Assembly (NCBI GenBank): GCA_021234155.1
Contig: JAJEKV010000091.1
Location: forward strand, 186,001-250,000
Direction of reading: 5' to 3'
DNA length: 64,000 bases
From: Isoetes taiwanensis
Lineage: Eukaryota > Streptophyta > Lycopodiopsida > Isoetales > Isoetaceae
A model generated the notes under the pieces. It made no database searches, had not been told where the DNA came from, and was given only the letters and a program-made list of their open reading frames with translations. A program made the translations under genes and the position numbers. Position 1 is the first letter of the stretch. The number at the start of each line of letters is the position of its first letter. Positions 9,711 through 21,899 of the stretch are shown piece by piece.

Positions 9711-12700
9711 ATGGCCCCAAAACGCCCCCGGATGAGTGCTTGCTCATCACCCACATTTAAAGCAAGATGCGGTGCTTCCGGTAGTGGAATTTTACCTCCA
9801 AGGAGTTTACGTTTGGGTTACGAGGTGATCAAGCCAAAGACCTCCGTGAGAAACATCGAGAGGCCCACATACCCAACCTAGAGATGGTTATGAGCGAGGT
9901 ATGGGGTGAAGCTCAAAAAAAAAAGACGAGGATTCAAGGAAGGGAGAATCCAGAACGCATGGAAAGATGATTTTTTAAATATTATGAATTGGTTTATGGC
10001 AAGAAACGGGTTACAAACCATTATATTTCAACCTATTTTGCGAGCATTTGCTCTTCACTTGAAGGGCGGCTTGTTGATTGGATGGACGTGGCTAGGACCG
10101 CCAAAGATCTTGCCAAAACCCTCGATTCGGACATTACAGAGGACCCTACAAAAGGTAAATCCTCAACTATCAAACGGGACATCGTATTGCGTGAGAATAT
10201 TAGAGCCACGGGTTATTCTAGATCGGATGTTGACACAATAAAGCAAATTACTTAAGCATGGGTTGGAGGAGAAAACTAACCTATTGAATGAAGTAGAAAA
10301 CCGAAGAAAAAAGGAGGGATGCATTGAAGGTCATCAGTAGGATTGAGGGTAGAAAGGATATGCTATCCAGAAGATGCGGCAGCAGCATCCGCCGGAAAAT
10401 AGATGAGACAAAACAGAATTTGACAAATTGTCCGAGGATCCTGCTTTGGAAATGCTTTGTTATGTTTGAGTGTTGAAGTACAAGTTGGAAGACTTGGTTA
10501 TGAGTAGACATGATAAAGAACAACACTCTTCTAAGCTAGAAATTGGTTTGCAGGAAGCAACTAAAGACATTGAAAGGCATGAAATCTCAATTGAACAAGC
10601 AAAGGAAAAACTTAATTGCATTGAATTGGTTGGGGAAAGGCATTCATGATTTTGGATTTCATGGGGAGAGCAGGACCTATTGTTCGCACCCGAGGCCCTA
10701 CCCTCAGTAGGAGCTACTTCTATAAGCGATTCATCACATTCGGTTCATGTACTTTGTGGCCAAGGCTTTGGCAAAACCGGGTTTGTTGCTGCTAGCTCCA
10801 TGCGAGAGATGCTTATTGCCTCTTTCGCTTGTGTTATCTGGTCCATGAAAGACGTAATTGCATAAAAGGTTGCATCTGGGATGAGGGCATTGAATTCAGC
10901 TTGGTTTCCTCTTTGTGAAAGGTATGCATTGCTCTCAACTAATTTAAACTTATATTTCTCTTCATTCATATTTGTTATTGTAATGCATAGTTCTACATGT
11001 ATGGCTTTCGGTGCATTGCTATTCCTTGTACATGTATAACTTTTAGTGTACATCCGTATGTGAGGTACATAGGCATATATTTGCTTGTTTATTGATGCTT
11101 TTATTTTTGAGCTTGACCGCAGCGGTTGTATCAGGTTGTACATGTCTCTAATGGAGTCTACATCTGCAAATAGATGTACATGCATTTATCTTTAGAGTGC
11201 ATCTGTAGATGGATTCATAAGTATGTGCATTTTTTACATATATGTGCTTTTTTTTTGGCATAGATCTACATTCCCTAACTGGATACCTGGGTACATCTGG
11301 GTACATCAGTGTACATCTGGGTACATTGATGTACCTTTATGTACATTGAGGAACATGTACATGTACATTTGGCTATAGTTAAATGTAGTTACTTACATTT
11401 GGTACATTCTATGTACATGAAATGTACATGCTTGGCAGAATGTACCAGATATTTCTCATTAGTTCTGTTTTCATGTTCTTTTATGTCTATTGAAATTTAG
11501 ATCATTTGTTTGTTTGCAGATGAGGCTGTTCCTATCCCAGAAGCAGCTTTAATGGCTGATGTTCTTGAGCCATCTGCATCGACTCTCTTTACAGATTTTA
11601 CTGAGCATAATAAGCAGACCGAATCTGTAGACCCTCTACCTTCCAGCTCCAGATCACCAATGACATTTACAGTGCCAGTAATAGAACAATCTGCAACAGT
11701 GCCTGCTCGAACATGGCAAAGTGAAGTTGAGGAAATTGAGAGGATGGCACTTGAGAAAGCTAAAGCAGGTGCAGGTGCAGAGCCTTCAATGCTCGCCGCG
11801 AGAAAATCTTTCATCACCAAGTGCTAAATTAGTAATTGGAGAAGCTAAGAAAGATTAAACTTCATCTCGGCATCATCTGCGCAGTCCCATTCTGGACCAT
11901 TGTTGAGGAAAAAGCTACAAAGGACACAGATCCAGATTTTAACCCGGAGATACGGGGAAGAGGAAGCTGAGTTGGTAGTTGAGTCCACTCCAAAGAGGAG
12001 GCAAAAGAATGCTGGTGATGGCACTCCAAAAGGAAAAAAACAGGCAAAATCTCCAGCAACAAAAAAATGTCCTCCGAAAAGAAAATCTCCAGGCAAAAAA
12101 GTGCCACCACCACCTAGAAAGAGGTATGTCCAAGATGAACTAATTTTGTTAAACATCTCAGATTTATGGTAATTAACCACATTTTTTTTGTACATAGGAC
12201 ACGATCACAAGCCGTGAAGGAAGGCGATCCCGATCCTTCTGAGTCGGAACCGGAAGAGGAAGAGGATCTACAAGCAAATATTGATGTGATAACAAATAAG
12301 GTGCAGCAGTCCTCAGAAGATGCTGAAACAGGTGATGAATTTACAAGGTGAGTAATATACAATTGATTACAATAGATATATTCTTTTGCTAATCTTTGTT
12401 GTTTCCTTATGCAGTTTAGTGAACCGATTTGAAAAGGTTGGTTCCATTCACTCCTTATAGGGATTTGTCCTCCTAAGCTGCACCCTCTATCTTTCAAAGT
12501 GATGTTGACGAAGTTCATTGGGAAGCTGGACTTGACCTCTAAGATGGTAGATGTCTATGGGAGGTAGGCTAGCATTTCAACATATTTATGTTATTTCATT
12601 CCCTAAGTCACTCATCTTATGTATTAATATGTAATCTGGATTTGTGTGCAGGTACCTTTGTAGCAGATCTTCCATCGATTGGAAACACAAGTTTTTTACG

Positions 12701-13440
12701 GTTCAATAGGACACCTTCGAGAATTTTGTGAATTCCCTCAAGAACGGGGCGGATGCACGAACACTAACATAAAGGAAGGGCTGGATGGCATTTTGATTGC
12801 AAGATGCCAATACATATTTGTTCCAATTCGCAAGGCCCAAATGTGGCATTGGCAATACTTGTGCTTGCTGGTCAATGAAAAGCTCTTTTCCATCTATAGC
12901 TAGCCCAAGTATCAGATCCTCTCTCTGTCAAAGGCTATGTACCCGATGCTAAAGTGGTCGTAGTAAGTATGAGTTTTGTTTTGTTTTTATGATTTGATTA
13001 TTCTCATATTGCAATTTCTTATGCTTGATTTATTCTCACATTGCAATTTTGCAGGTTTCATAAGCTTGTGATCAATAACATGATGCTCGGATCCAACGGC
13101 TTAAACCATGGTAGGAAGAACTTTGATGCTCTGTGTTCTTTCCTAAAATGCGAGAAACTAGTACCAAAGAACCCTTGCATGTACATTGTGGCTTACATGC
13201 ACAAATTCATAGATGCCGTGGGTTGATGATGCATGACCAAGCTCCATTTTTGTAAGTAGAACATGTTATTTTCCTATTAGTTATTTGTTGGTATAGTCCT
13301 CTAATACTTGTGCACCATGCGAGATGACACCCAGTTGGTTCATCGATGCCTATGCCAAGTCACGGAGGAATCATCTAATGGAGGCATTAATTGTAGAAGG
13401 CGAGATGAATATACAAGCGGTTGTTCCTACATTGGGGTAG
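9711..13440 (+). pseudogene. Ulp1/C48-type cysteine protease gene (multi-exon)
   Basis: The start at ATG 9711 (MAPKRPRMSACSSP) leads into a charged coiled-coil part in broken frames (YGKKRVTNHYISTYFASI, KYKLEDLVMSRHDKEQHSSK). A donor at 10921 opens a ~600 bp intron with TGTACAT arrays, closed by TTTGCAG at 11519. Then follow a Ser/Pro-rich exon, a Lys/Pro-rich basic exon (KRRQKNAGDGTPKGKKQ) and an acidic exon (ESEPEEEEDLQ), each with GT-AG borders. The last exons carry the protease core: YIFVPIRKAQMWHWQYLCLL (catalytic His), LFSIYSSPK where the family has IYDS, and NPCMYIVAYMHKFID, where Cys at 13176-13178 is the expected nucleophile. Ulp1 enzymes cleave SUMO or SUMO-like fusions. Related proteases ride on several plant DNA transposons. 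At least four frameshifts are present. Confidence 0.65.
10921..11519. repeat. Intron with TGTACAT arrays
   Basis: The intron of the protease gene holds over a dozen GTACAT/ATGTAC words between ~11030 and 11445, densest at 11290-11445 (GGGTACATC repeated). TGTACA is self-complementary. Similar clusters occur at 15.17, 17.3 and 18.65 kb. Confidence 0.7.
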
Positions 13441-13700
13441 ATAGTCCCTTTGACTTGTTTGTAAATTACAGTTTTGTATGAGCCATGCTCTCAGAGCTTC
13501 TTTGTACTCAATAAGTAATGAAAAAAATTAATTTATTTGTCTCACTTACACTGTGCAAATAACAATCGTGTAATTATCAATGTGTTTTCTCAATTGTGTG
13601 CGAAATGTAATTATAAATTGTGAATCTCAAGTGTTTTTTCTTGTTGTGGTGAATCATCTAATTGGGGAGAAAGCTCGTTATCTTTGACTTAAATTACGTG
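13441..13700. other. 3' region of protease gene
   Basis: AT-rich sequence with AATAAGTAATGAAAAAA at ~13508 (a possible poly(A) signal region). It contains no open frame. Confidence 0.35.
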
Positions 13701-13739
13701 TTGGGCAAGAGTGTGCACAAGAATGAAAATATTAACTCA

Positions 13740-14922
13740 AGATACCAAAACAGATCCGTAAAGATGAGCTTCAATTTAATATAGGAAATGAGGTTTTTTT
13801 TCGCAGCCCAGGGTTAGCATCATGTTAGCATTTGTAAGAGAAGGGTTTGATGTTGCCATCGGTCTTCACTCACTTCTAAAAATCTTCAACCAATTGTGGA
13901 ACATATTTGTGATGCTTTTTCCATAAAGCTGAAGTTTATTTTTGACGGGGAGCGTTGTTGGACTCCGCCACACAAACACCCTCTTGAACCTCAAAAGGGG
14001 TTGTTTGTGAAACCATTAGTCGTGGTATGGAAAGAGTACCCGAGTACTATGGACATACTGATTCGATCGACGATTTAAAGATACAAATCCACTTTGAATC
14101 AGAGGAAGCTACATATGTCCTTTCTCTTGGACACCGATATTAGCTAGTGACATTGCTTGTCATGGAGCTCATTCCATGGCTTAATGGATTCAAAATGGTC
14201 AAGATGGTATAGTTTATGTGAAAGAGCATCCAATGACTAATGCAGCAGATGGCATATCGGGAGGTGGAGCAGATTTTGTCGGCAAACTATGGCAGCAACT
14301 TGGGTGTCTCTCACGCCTAAATTTAGTCAATATACTGAACAAGGAATGGAGAAACCGCCATCATGTTATTGGCCTCGACGGCCCATTGTTGGTACAGACT
14401 TTGACTGATGTACAAATTCAAATGTTATGAATATATGTATCAAAGTTTTTGTTCATTGCACTTGAGTACTCTATTCTTACTGTCTTTCTTATTGGTACAA
14501 TTATGAGTGTGTATACATAATTAAGTGATCTTCATTTGCTTTGTAGATGAATGGACTGAAACACAAAAGACTATTAAGAAACTAAGAGATAGAGTTCTCG
14601 CTGCACCTCCAGGTAATACAAACCAACACAATTTGCAAGTACATAGGGTTGGGGACCGATTATCGCCTCTATCTTTCTTTGTTCTGAACTTTGGGAAAAG
14701 GTTGAGCAAATTGAAAATTATGAGGAACGAGCAACCATGAAAGGTATATTGGCAGCAAATCACTTGTTGCACAACCCTTGGGGGAAGGCACGTGTCCTGG
14801 AAGATGCAGGCTATGTAGGATGGAAAGGTTTGCCAGTGGCACGTGCTATAGAAACCGCATGGACTACTGCTTTAGAGGATATCTCTTCAGCCTCCTACTG
14901 GCTGGAAGACATGATGCAATAG
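13740..14922 (+). pseudogene. Unknown multi-exon element-borne gene
   Basis: Four open pieces follow each other on the plus strand. 13790-13920 reads LAFVREGFDVAIGLHSLLKI. 13896-14090 reads LKFIFDGERCWTPPHKHP and, in another frame, MERVPEYYGHTDSIDDL. 14218-14430 reads GISGGGADFVGKLWQQLG. 14546-14922 follows a TTTGTAG acceptor and reads DEWTETQKTIKKLRDRV, then in a shifted frame EKVEQIENYEERATMKGILA and the C-terminal AIETAWTTALEDISSASYW. The pieces look coding but are linked by frameshifts. I recognise no domain. It ends 450 bp before the convergent end of the second DDE-like gene. Confidence 0.4.
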
Positions 14923-15162
14923 TCATAAGATATCGGGGCTCCTCTTGACATTTTGAAGCTTGGTCATGAATTATGAGCCATGCTCATTTTTGGGTGTGTT
15001 ATATTTATGTCCACAATATAAATATATCAACCATTTGTACATGAAAACCTGTCCATTTCTTATCTTTGCCATGACTGAAACCATTTTAGTGTTTATGCAA
15101 TTCAACTTTCTTGTGTTCAATTCTAATCAACTTACACTTAACAAATTTTTATAATATTTCTG

Positions 15163-15240
15163 GAATGTACAACAGATGTACATAAGATGTACATAAGATG
15201 TACATCTGTTGTACATCTTATGTACATTGATGTACATAAT
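15163..15240. repeat. TGTACAT palindrome cluster between convergent genes
   Basis: Six TGTACAT/ATGTACA words lie in 78 bp. 15167-15183 and 15198-15214 are perfect 17 bp inverted arms around a 14 nt loop, so the segment can form a hairpin. It lies between the ends of two convergent genes. Confidence 0.7.
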
Positions 15241-17237
15241 GCACTTCTGAAGTAGTCCAGTTCTTCAGTTCTTATAACAAAGTATTACAATATTTCAGGA
15301 AAGTACTACGAGATCGACTTAGTCCATGTCATCTACAATTCTTTGGAAGTTGTGATAACAATGTCTCATGGACTTCATCGGCAAGTGAAATGTTTGGCTT
15401 GCCCCTTCAACTTGTGTTTTACTTTCTTGAATGGGATTGAACCCCAATCACAGATTCTGCGGTACCAAAACATTCTTAGTAGGAAGCGGTTTATACTTAT
15501 TGTGGCGACTGGGATTAGTTCATAATATTGTCCTTCAATGACACTAGTGCCAGCAGAGTATTCATTTCCATAGTCATCAATTGAATCTTCTTCCAATGCA
15601 TGCTTTTCCCCGGTGCACATGAGAACATAGTATGAAACACCTTCCACATTGTCTAGTCTTTGCAAAAAGACACAAATACAAGACGAAAACATTTACAGTT
15701 GTCATCTAAACCAGCCTCGCCCCTCAGATACAAAACTTCCACATCATTTTCAGCTTTCAACACGAGAGAGGCAATATGATCCGTGGGCTCCAAACTTTTA
15801 GAGACCATTCTCCACAATGTTTAATGTTCTCACAATTCAACCAATTGAAGTTAATGCAAGCATCACAAAAGCACGAGAGTGGTCTGGTGATAGCAACTTT
15901 GTTGGATCTCTTTGGGTTTATAGTTGACACGTAATGTATCTGCTGAGTACCGGGTAAAGTCTTGCAATTGAATGCTTCTTTGCCCCGTTCACGCCATTTT
16001 TCCAACCTCCCAAAACACCCTTTCACAATCCGATTCCTTGGCCCTTAAAACCGCACAAAATTTGTTTAGACTTTTATCGGGCATGCCATTTGTTTTTTCT
16101 CTGCCGCTCTCAAGCCACAACTTTGCTATACCAGCCTCGCCATCATGTGTGCCTTTCCCATGGCGGATCCAAAGAAATTCCATATCACTCGAATTTTATT
16201 TTCAACATGGTATCTACAGATTCCATACCATGCACGCGGCAGATTTGAATTGAGATGCACAACCATCCGACCACACATAATGAAGGTTTATGTGTCCACC
16301 TCCATTATTCTTAAGCCACCCCAAATGTAATTTAAAACCATGTTGCACAAAATGAGTGTCATGCTTCTGTCATCGAAACATAGAAATGCTTTGTTTTTTT
16401 TAAGCTTACCTTCTATTTTCATCATTGAAATATGGACCAAAATACTAATTTGATCGGGGATTCCAATGCTCGGATTGCACTTCGTCCCCGGTTTCAATGT
16501 GTAGTTCTCTGCAAAGTCAACAATGGACAAACACACTATTATCCGGGAGTTTCTCAACACATCTTTTAAACTCGCTTGCTCTGCCCAGTGTCTTTGTAAA
16601 GTTATGATCGTAAACTTAGCAAGCTGATTTTTCATGTTCTTTAACAAAACATATGCTTTGTCATTTCGATCAACTAATCTAAGCCTTCGGATGTACCTTT
16701 TTGGATGGCTCATTGACATATGCATATACTTGCCGGTCCACATTCTGAATTCCATCTTCCTCGTTTGGGACGGATGTCTAATTTCTTCACTCCACATTCA
16801 TCACATTCGCCTTTGATGCATTTTAGTTTATGCCATTCATCCGTCACATATTTTCGCAAAACTGTTGACCTCCACAAGATACTAACATTATCAAAAGTTT
16901 ACTTGTTTGCTTGACATACTCCATTGTTTCTTTGGGATGCCGTAGACACTACGTACCGCAAGTGCAATTAACATGTAGGGATCTCCTCATATCATTGAAG
17001 GCCTTTCAGACAGACCGCTTGCTCATGTTTGACACAACAACATGTGTTTCTCTCCTTCAATTTCCTTATGCAATCAGGTTTCGGATACTTTCGAACCGTC
17101 GGCTTAATTTTGGTATCGGGATTACGATATACAAACCGTTGATAAAGCTCGGTCGCAATAACAAAAGCATTAAAGACCATGTTAGCAAAATGATGTCGGC
17201 AACGGATGCCAAAAGAGTATTGAACTATACTATTGTA

Positions 17238-17610
17238 CAATTAATGTATGTTCTATGTACATAAAATGTCCATCCAACAGTTCAATCGATGCATTCTATG
17301 TACATCTAATGTACATCTAATGTACAGCAAAGTACATCTAATGTACGTACCAACAGTTCCTTAATGAACATCCAATGTACATCAATGTACATCCAATGTA
17401 CATCTAATTAATGTTCCAATATTAGTACATCACATTAATGTTACAATATTAGTACAACTAATGTACATATGTCCGATTTGTTTGGCTTCATTACGAAAGT
17501 ACACTAAAATGTAGAATGATGTAATTTTGATATTCAAGTACATGTAAATGCTTTTGCATGGACATGTAGCTGTTAATGGATGTACATCTAAAAAGTACCT
17601 AATAGCACAT
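17238..17610. repeat. TGTACAT array in transposase intron
   Basis: More than ten TGTACAT/ATGTACA words (TGTACATCTAATGTACATC repeated) lie between the DISQ exon end (~17783) and the exon around 17115 (minus strand). In gene copy C at 56.2 kb the equivalent intron position (after HLLEMTR) is short and lacks the array. Confidence 0.7.
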
Positions 17611-18624
17611 CTTTGCAAGATTTCGCTACTATGTAAACAATGTAAAATGCAATACATTTCATGAGAACCATGTGTATTCATTAACAGGTCACTTTCGAAC
17701 GAGAACTAGAATGTATGAGAATAAAGTCATGAAAGAATTTTGGAAGAAAACATAAACTCCAAGACTGAATTGATTCAATTACAAGAGCAAAACCTGTGAG
17801 ATATCAAGGTATTGTATTGCTTGTGTTCTCCTCTTCATGACATCTCTAACCTTTGGTGAAACTTTGGTATTGTCAAGCCAAAATTCACTTAACGACATTT
17901 GATTGAATCATCGATTCTATTTGTTCTTGGCATCCTTCCCGCCAAAGCCCATACATTTGCTCCACTTAATGACATTATCTTCCTTCTTCTTTGCAGCTTT
18001 GGATAAATTTCTTGGCTGTATCTTTAGCAATTTTGAAGAAACATTCTTGTTTATATCTCCTTTTTTTCCAACAATCATTGATAACAGTGAATGTTTTGCA
18101 GCCAATTTATCTTTGCTATTAGCAGACTTTACTTCTTGAAGTCCATCTTTCAAGTTTCTGATCATTGATTTCATAACAATAACCCGGAAGGATTTCCACC
18201 ATGAGGTTCAAAACAGAAAAAAGCCTGTCATCTTGCAACAAACGATCACAAAAAACTAATCTTTGATCTGGACGAAGCGTTTGCCAGCAACTGAGGATGC
18301 AATCCACCGACCTGTCAACACGCTTCTTTATTTGTTTTGTGGCATAACACTGGCCAATGTCGGCATACTTGCGCTTAGAACCATCACTTCCATTGGAATT
18401 CTCACCCTCCATGAACAGATTGAAATTGATTTGTATTTCTTGTAGATTCAATTGGCATGTGTTTGCTTCTGGAATTCCTTCGGTGTTCGTCCTGTGAAAG
18501 GGGGGAATTTCGGAAAGGGAGGGACGGATCCATTCGAATTGGTTCGGTGGTTAACCAAGAATTTTGGGGGGAATGTCAGGGATGATCTTGCAATCATTCC
18601 ATATCTGACACAAAACGACAAACC

Positions 18625-18712
18625 ATAGTATCTTGATGTACATCTAAAATGTACCCCAAAAAAGCACAAATTCGTCCTTCAATTCAGTACGATGTACGTA
18701 CACCCTTTTATG
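18625..18712. repeat. Small TGTACAT cluster, probable intron
   Basis: GATGTACATC, AATGTAC and GATGTACGTACACC lie where the minus-strand reading frame closes (GKSIKG). It reopens after a TTTTGTGTCAG acceptor, so this is probably a further short intron with the motif. Confidence 0.5.
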
Positions 18713-18788
18713 CTTTTACCCTCCATGTATCTCACTAATCTCTTTTTGGAGCTCTCATCCACCTTCTTCCAATCTTTATCAATCTCTG

Positions 18789-21255
18789 TGTTAGCCTAAA
18801 ACCTGGAATTTTAGCCTAACCTCAAAGGAATCTTAAACAAAGTGGTTAGAACCTCCAGACCACTTAGGGTGATCAATCCTTGTCATATGAAACCAAAAAA
18901 TTCATTTTTTTAGTGCTAGTCTTTTCAAAATCACTAGAGTCCCTGAAACTGAAAAAACTGTCAGAGCAAAAACTGAACTTGCAGACACACCTTGAGAGAT
19001 TTTGAAGGTCTGGTTGGTGTTATCAGTGGTCAACAAGCAGAGGAAAATGGTGGAGAAGACTTGACTTGATTTGAATAAAGGAAGGTCAAGAAAATCGAGG
19101 TCAAAGGCAGGTCAAAAGTTGGCGGTGCCAAAGCAGAGAGCCAAATTTTGCGAGATGGAGTTTGATGGGGAATTTTGGGTTGGGATGCGTGCGGGCAACT
19201 TCAAAATAACCTCTAGATCACGTGCAAAAGGTTTGAATAGCAAAAGGATGTTTTAGTTTTTTACGTAAGTAAACAAAACCTCAAGAAAAGAACAAACTCT
19301 GTACTTGATTATGAAAAGAAATCTTTTTATATGTTTTCTCCGAATGTATAGGTGTCTAGGATTTCTATAAGGATGAGATACAACTACTGAAGAAGATATA
19401 ATCTACGAGTAAATATTTTTGGTCTTGTTTTTGGTTTTGCTCTTTTTTTTTTCTTTTAAAAGGGCAATCTGAGAACTACAAAAAAAAGGATGTACAATGA
19501 AGACAATGATTTTTTCGGGCAAAGATTATGCATTATAGCAATGTGATCTGAGAAGGTATGACAATGTCAGCGAGGGTATTACCAAAGTTTTGAAAATAAT
19601 AATGCTTGAGAGAAAATTCAAGGCTGCTTGAGCCTTTCGAGAGCTTCAAAAATACCAATGAAGTAATATGGAGTGATTATTTAAGTTTGCCAGCGAGGTG
19701 CCGATCTTTGAACAAGTCACAATGACGAGGGGACTTCAATCTCGAGCGAAATGGAGCTGGAATCCGGCGGAGCAGAGCAAAAGGATATCAAAAATTCAAT
19801 GCGCCAAAATCACAGAGGTATGTCTCTCGAGGGCGTGTCGATTTGGTCTGTGATCTTTGGTTTAAGAAGCTGTTCTTCCCAAAAAGCTAGCTTCGGTTGA
19901 GTGATTTGAGGCCCAAATTTAGCAATTTCCATCGAATCAAATGCCACAAAAGGATCCCCATGGTTTGGAAAAGGTTTAGGAGCTAATTTGGTGGAAATTG
20001 GCGGGATTCAATCAAGTTTAGGTGCAATTGGCGGATTTAGCATGTTCCCCTATTTCTTAGGGTTCATCGAAAATTCTTAAGGGTGATATATCCACAGGCG
20101 AAGTGGTTACGGAGGCTAAGGTATATAAGGAAAAATGCAGACCCACTATTAAATTTGCGTGCCCGCCTTGAGAGGGACACCGACCAGGTGTCGGCCCCCC
20201 CCCTGGCATGCCGCGTGGAAAAAAGGGGGAGGTGACACGGAACTATGCGAGAAATAGATAGGGTAGATAGGCTAGAATAGGTTTTTTTATTTTTTGGCAC
20301 GCATCCCAAGAATCCAATTTTGAAGGTCTTTCCAAAGGTTTTTTTTGAATTTTAAAAGACCAAGTCAGCTCTTTTTTTTCCAAGCTTCCCATCTAGAGGG
20401 TTTTTAGGTCAAACTAAAACATTTGAATTTTTGGTCCCTTTTGACCCATGGTCAATGAATATTGGAACATAAGGATGGTGAAAAAGTCATAGGAAAAAGA
20501 TGGGAAAAGGGTGTAAATAGGCTATACTAGGGTTTAGGAAGATGAAATGAGAATGAGAAAGAAGCCTTCTTGCCTTTGAAGGTTTTCAAGATCACTAGGG
20601 GACAATTCTCAAATGAAGGTGGGATTCATAAAAGATAAGTAGTAGAATGATGAGAAAAGGTCTCAAAAGTGGAAACAATGGTGAAGGAAAAGTTTTGAAG
20701 GCTCTTGGGATATAGAAAGGGGGATGTAAGATGAATGGAATGAAGAAGAGATGGGTACCTCTGTAGCACTTGATCTTATCTCAAATTGTTTCTAGGGCTC
20801 AATTCATACCTCCTAGTGAAGATAGATTTGCTCAAAGCCTAAGGTCTTCCAAACTTCTATAAGGGTCTTCCAAACTTCAAGGCTAGAATAAGAGCAAATT
20901 TCACTTCTAGGGTAGCATCCTCATGTGTGTGACTTCAAACTTCTCAAGCAAGCTTCATAAGGTTTTGAGCTTTGGTAAAATGTCTTGTGCCTCCTTGATA
21001 AACTTGCTATAGCCTTTGCCTGGTCTTCAAATCAAAGGAAAATGTTAAGCTAATAGGAATGTGTCTAGAAAGGTGTTTTACTTCAAGGAAAAGACTAGGC
21101 CATAATAGGAGATCCCCAATGTCTTCCAATCTTGGTCAAATGTCTTCCAAACTCGATGGGATCACAATAGCACGGAACTTTTCCTTAAAGGAAATGTAAA
21201 TGGAACAAAGGTTTTGAAACATAGATGCTGGTCCATGTTGCCAAAATGGGCAACA
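18789..21255 (-). repeat. Left LTR (3' LTR of the gypsy element)
   Basis: 2467 bp, nearly identical to 27233-29714 except for many small indels and clustered short differences (e.g. around 19125, 19320, 19470 and 20160). Long LTRs without coding capacity fit a Tat-type element. Confidence 0.92.
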
Positions 21256-21265
21256 TCTCCTCAAA
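21256..21265 (-). other. Candidate polypurine tract
   Basis: On the minus strand GAGGAGA directly precedes the TGTTG start of the 3' LTR. It is short but in the right place for second-strand priming. Confidence 0.45.
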
Positions 21266-21899
21266 AGGAAAGAATGGGCTGGTCCCCTCATTAACAGATG
21301 TAAACTTAGGCTGAGGATCTTCAAAACAGTGCGGTGTGAGAATGATGTAGAGAAATGAAGTGAGTGGTATGAGTGTGAGATGAACTCTGCTATGGTGGAA
21401 ATGTGGTGCGAGCATTGTAGGGAGTGAAAATAAAAGGATAGAAGGTTGAAATGGAATGTAAAAGGCAACTTATAGGCGGATGAAAATGGAGGAGAAAAGA
21501 ATGAACACGCATATAATGATAAATCAAGGTTAGCATGAGTGCCAAGCAAGATGTGGAAAATGATATATGGATAGCACTCTAGAACTCAATGGAGAAGCAA
21601 GGTCTTATGAAGAATAGGCCAGCTTTAGAAAAGCAGATGAAATGTTTTAACAAATGGTCTGTCATGACAACATAGAACTCATTAATAGGTAATAATCAAA
21701 GTCTTCATCCCTTGTGGTCACATTCCTGTGACTAAGCGAGAAAAGACACAATATTAAACCTCAAAGGAAATATGCTAATCAAAAGAAATATTAAAACCTC
21801 GACTTTGAAATTATAGACTAAACTATTCTAAGCTAGAACAAATGCTTATATATAAGTGAAGGGGCTCAAGCGGGCATCTTTGAGGCCAATATCTTTAAG

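Larger units (their letters stand above)
15375..18783 (-). pseudogene. SDGC/HGKG-type DDE-like transposase gene, main part
   Basis: Minus-strand pieces in family order. 18.45-18.12 kb reads KRKYADIGQCYATKQIKKR. 18174-17917 reads SANSKDKLAAKHSLLSM and LKIQPRNLSKAAKKK. 17.9-17.78 kb reads SEFWLDNTKVSPKVRDV, ending DISQ at an intron. ~17.05 kb reads IRKLKERNTCCCVKHEQ. ~16.8 kb reads CIKGECDECG. 16797-16288 reads HWAEQASLKDV and SIVDFAENYTLKPGTK. 16241-16270 reads SDGCASQFKS, 16139-16162 reads HGKGTHDGEAG, and 15692-15375 reads CTGEKHALEEDSID and SVIEGQYYELI. The spaced acidic residues (VDFAEN, SDG, HGKGxHD) resemble a DDE catalytic core seen in uncharacterised plant and invertebrate proteins. 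The CxxC and CCC motifs suggest zinc binding. It is broken by many frameshifts. The N-terminal exons lie beyond the gypsy insertion at 29.7-30.4 kb. Confidence 0.65.

Noticed and set aside
17238-17610. TGTACAT arrays as telomeric or satellite DNA
   Set aside because: The unit spacing is irregular, the copies are interspersed and flanked by splice-like borders. The word does not match plant telomere repeats.
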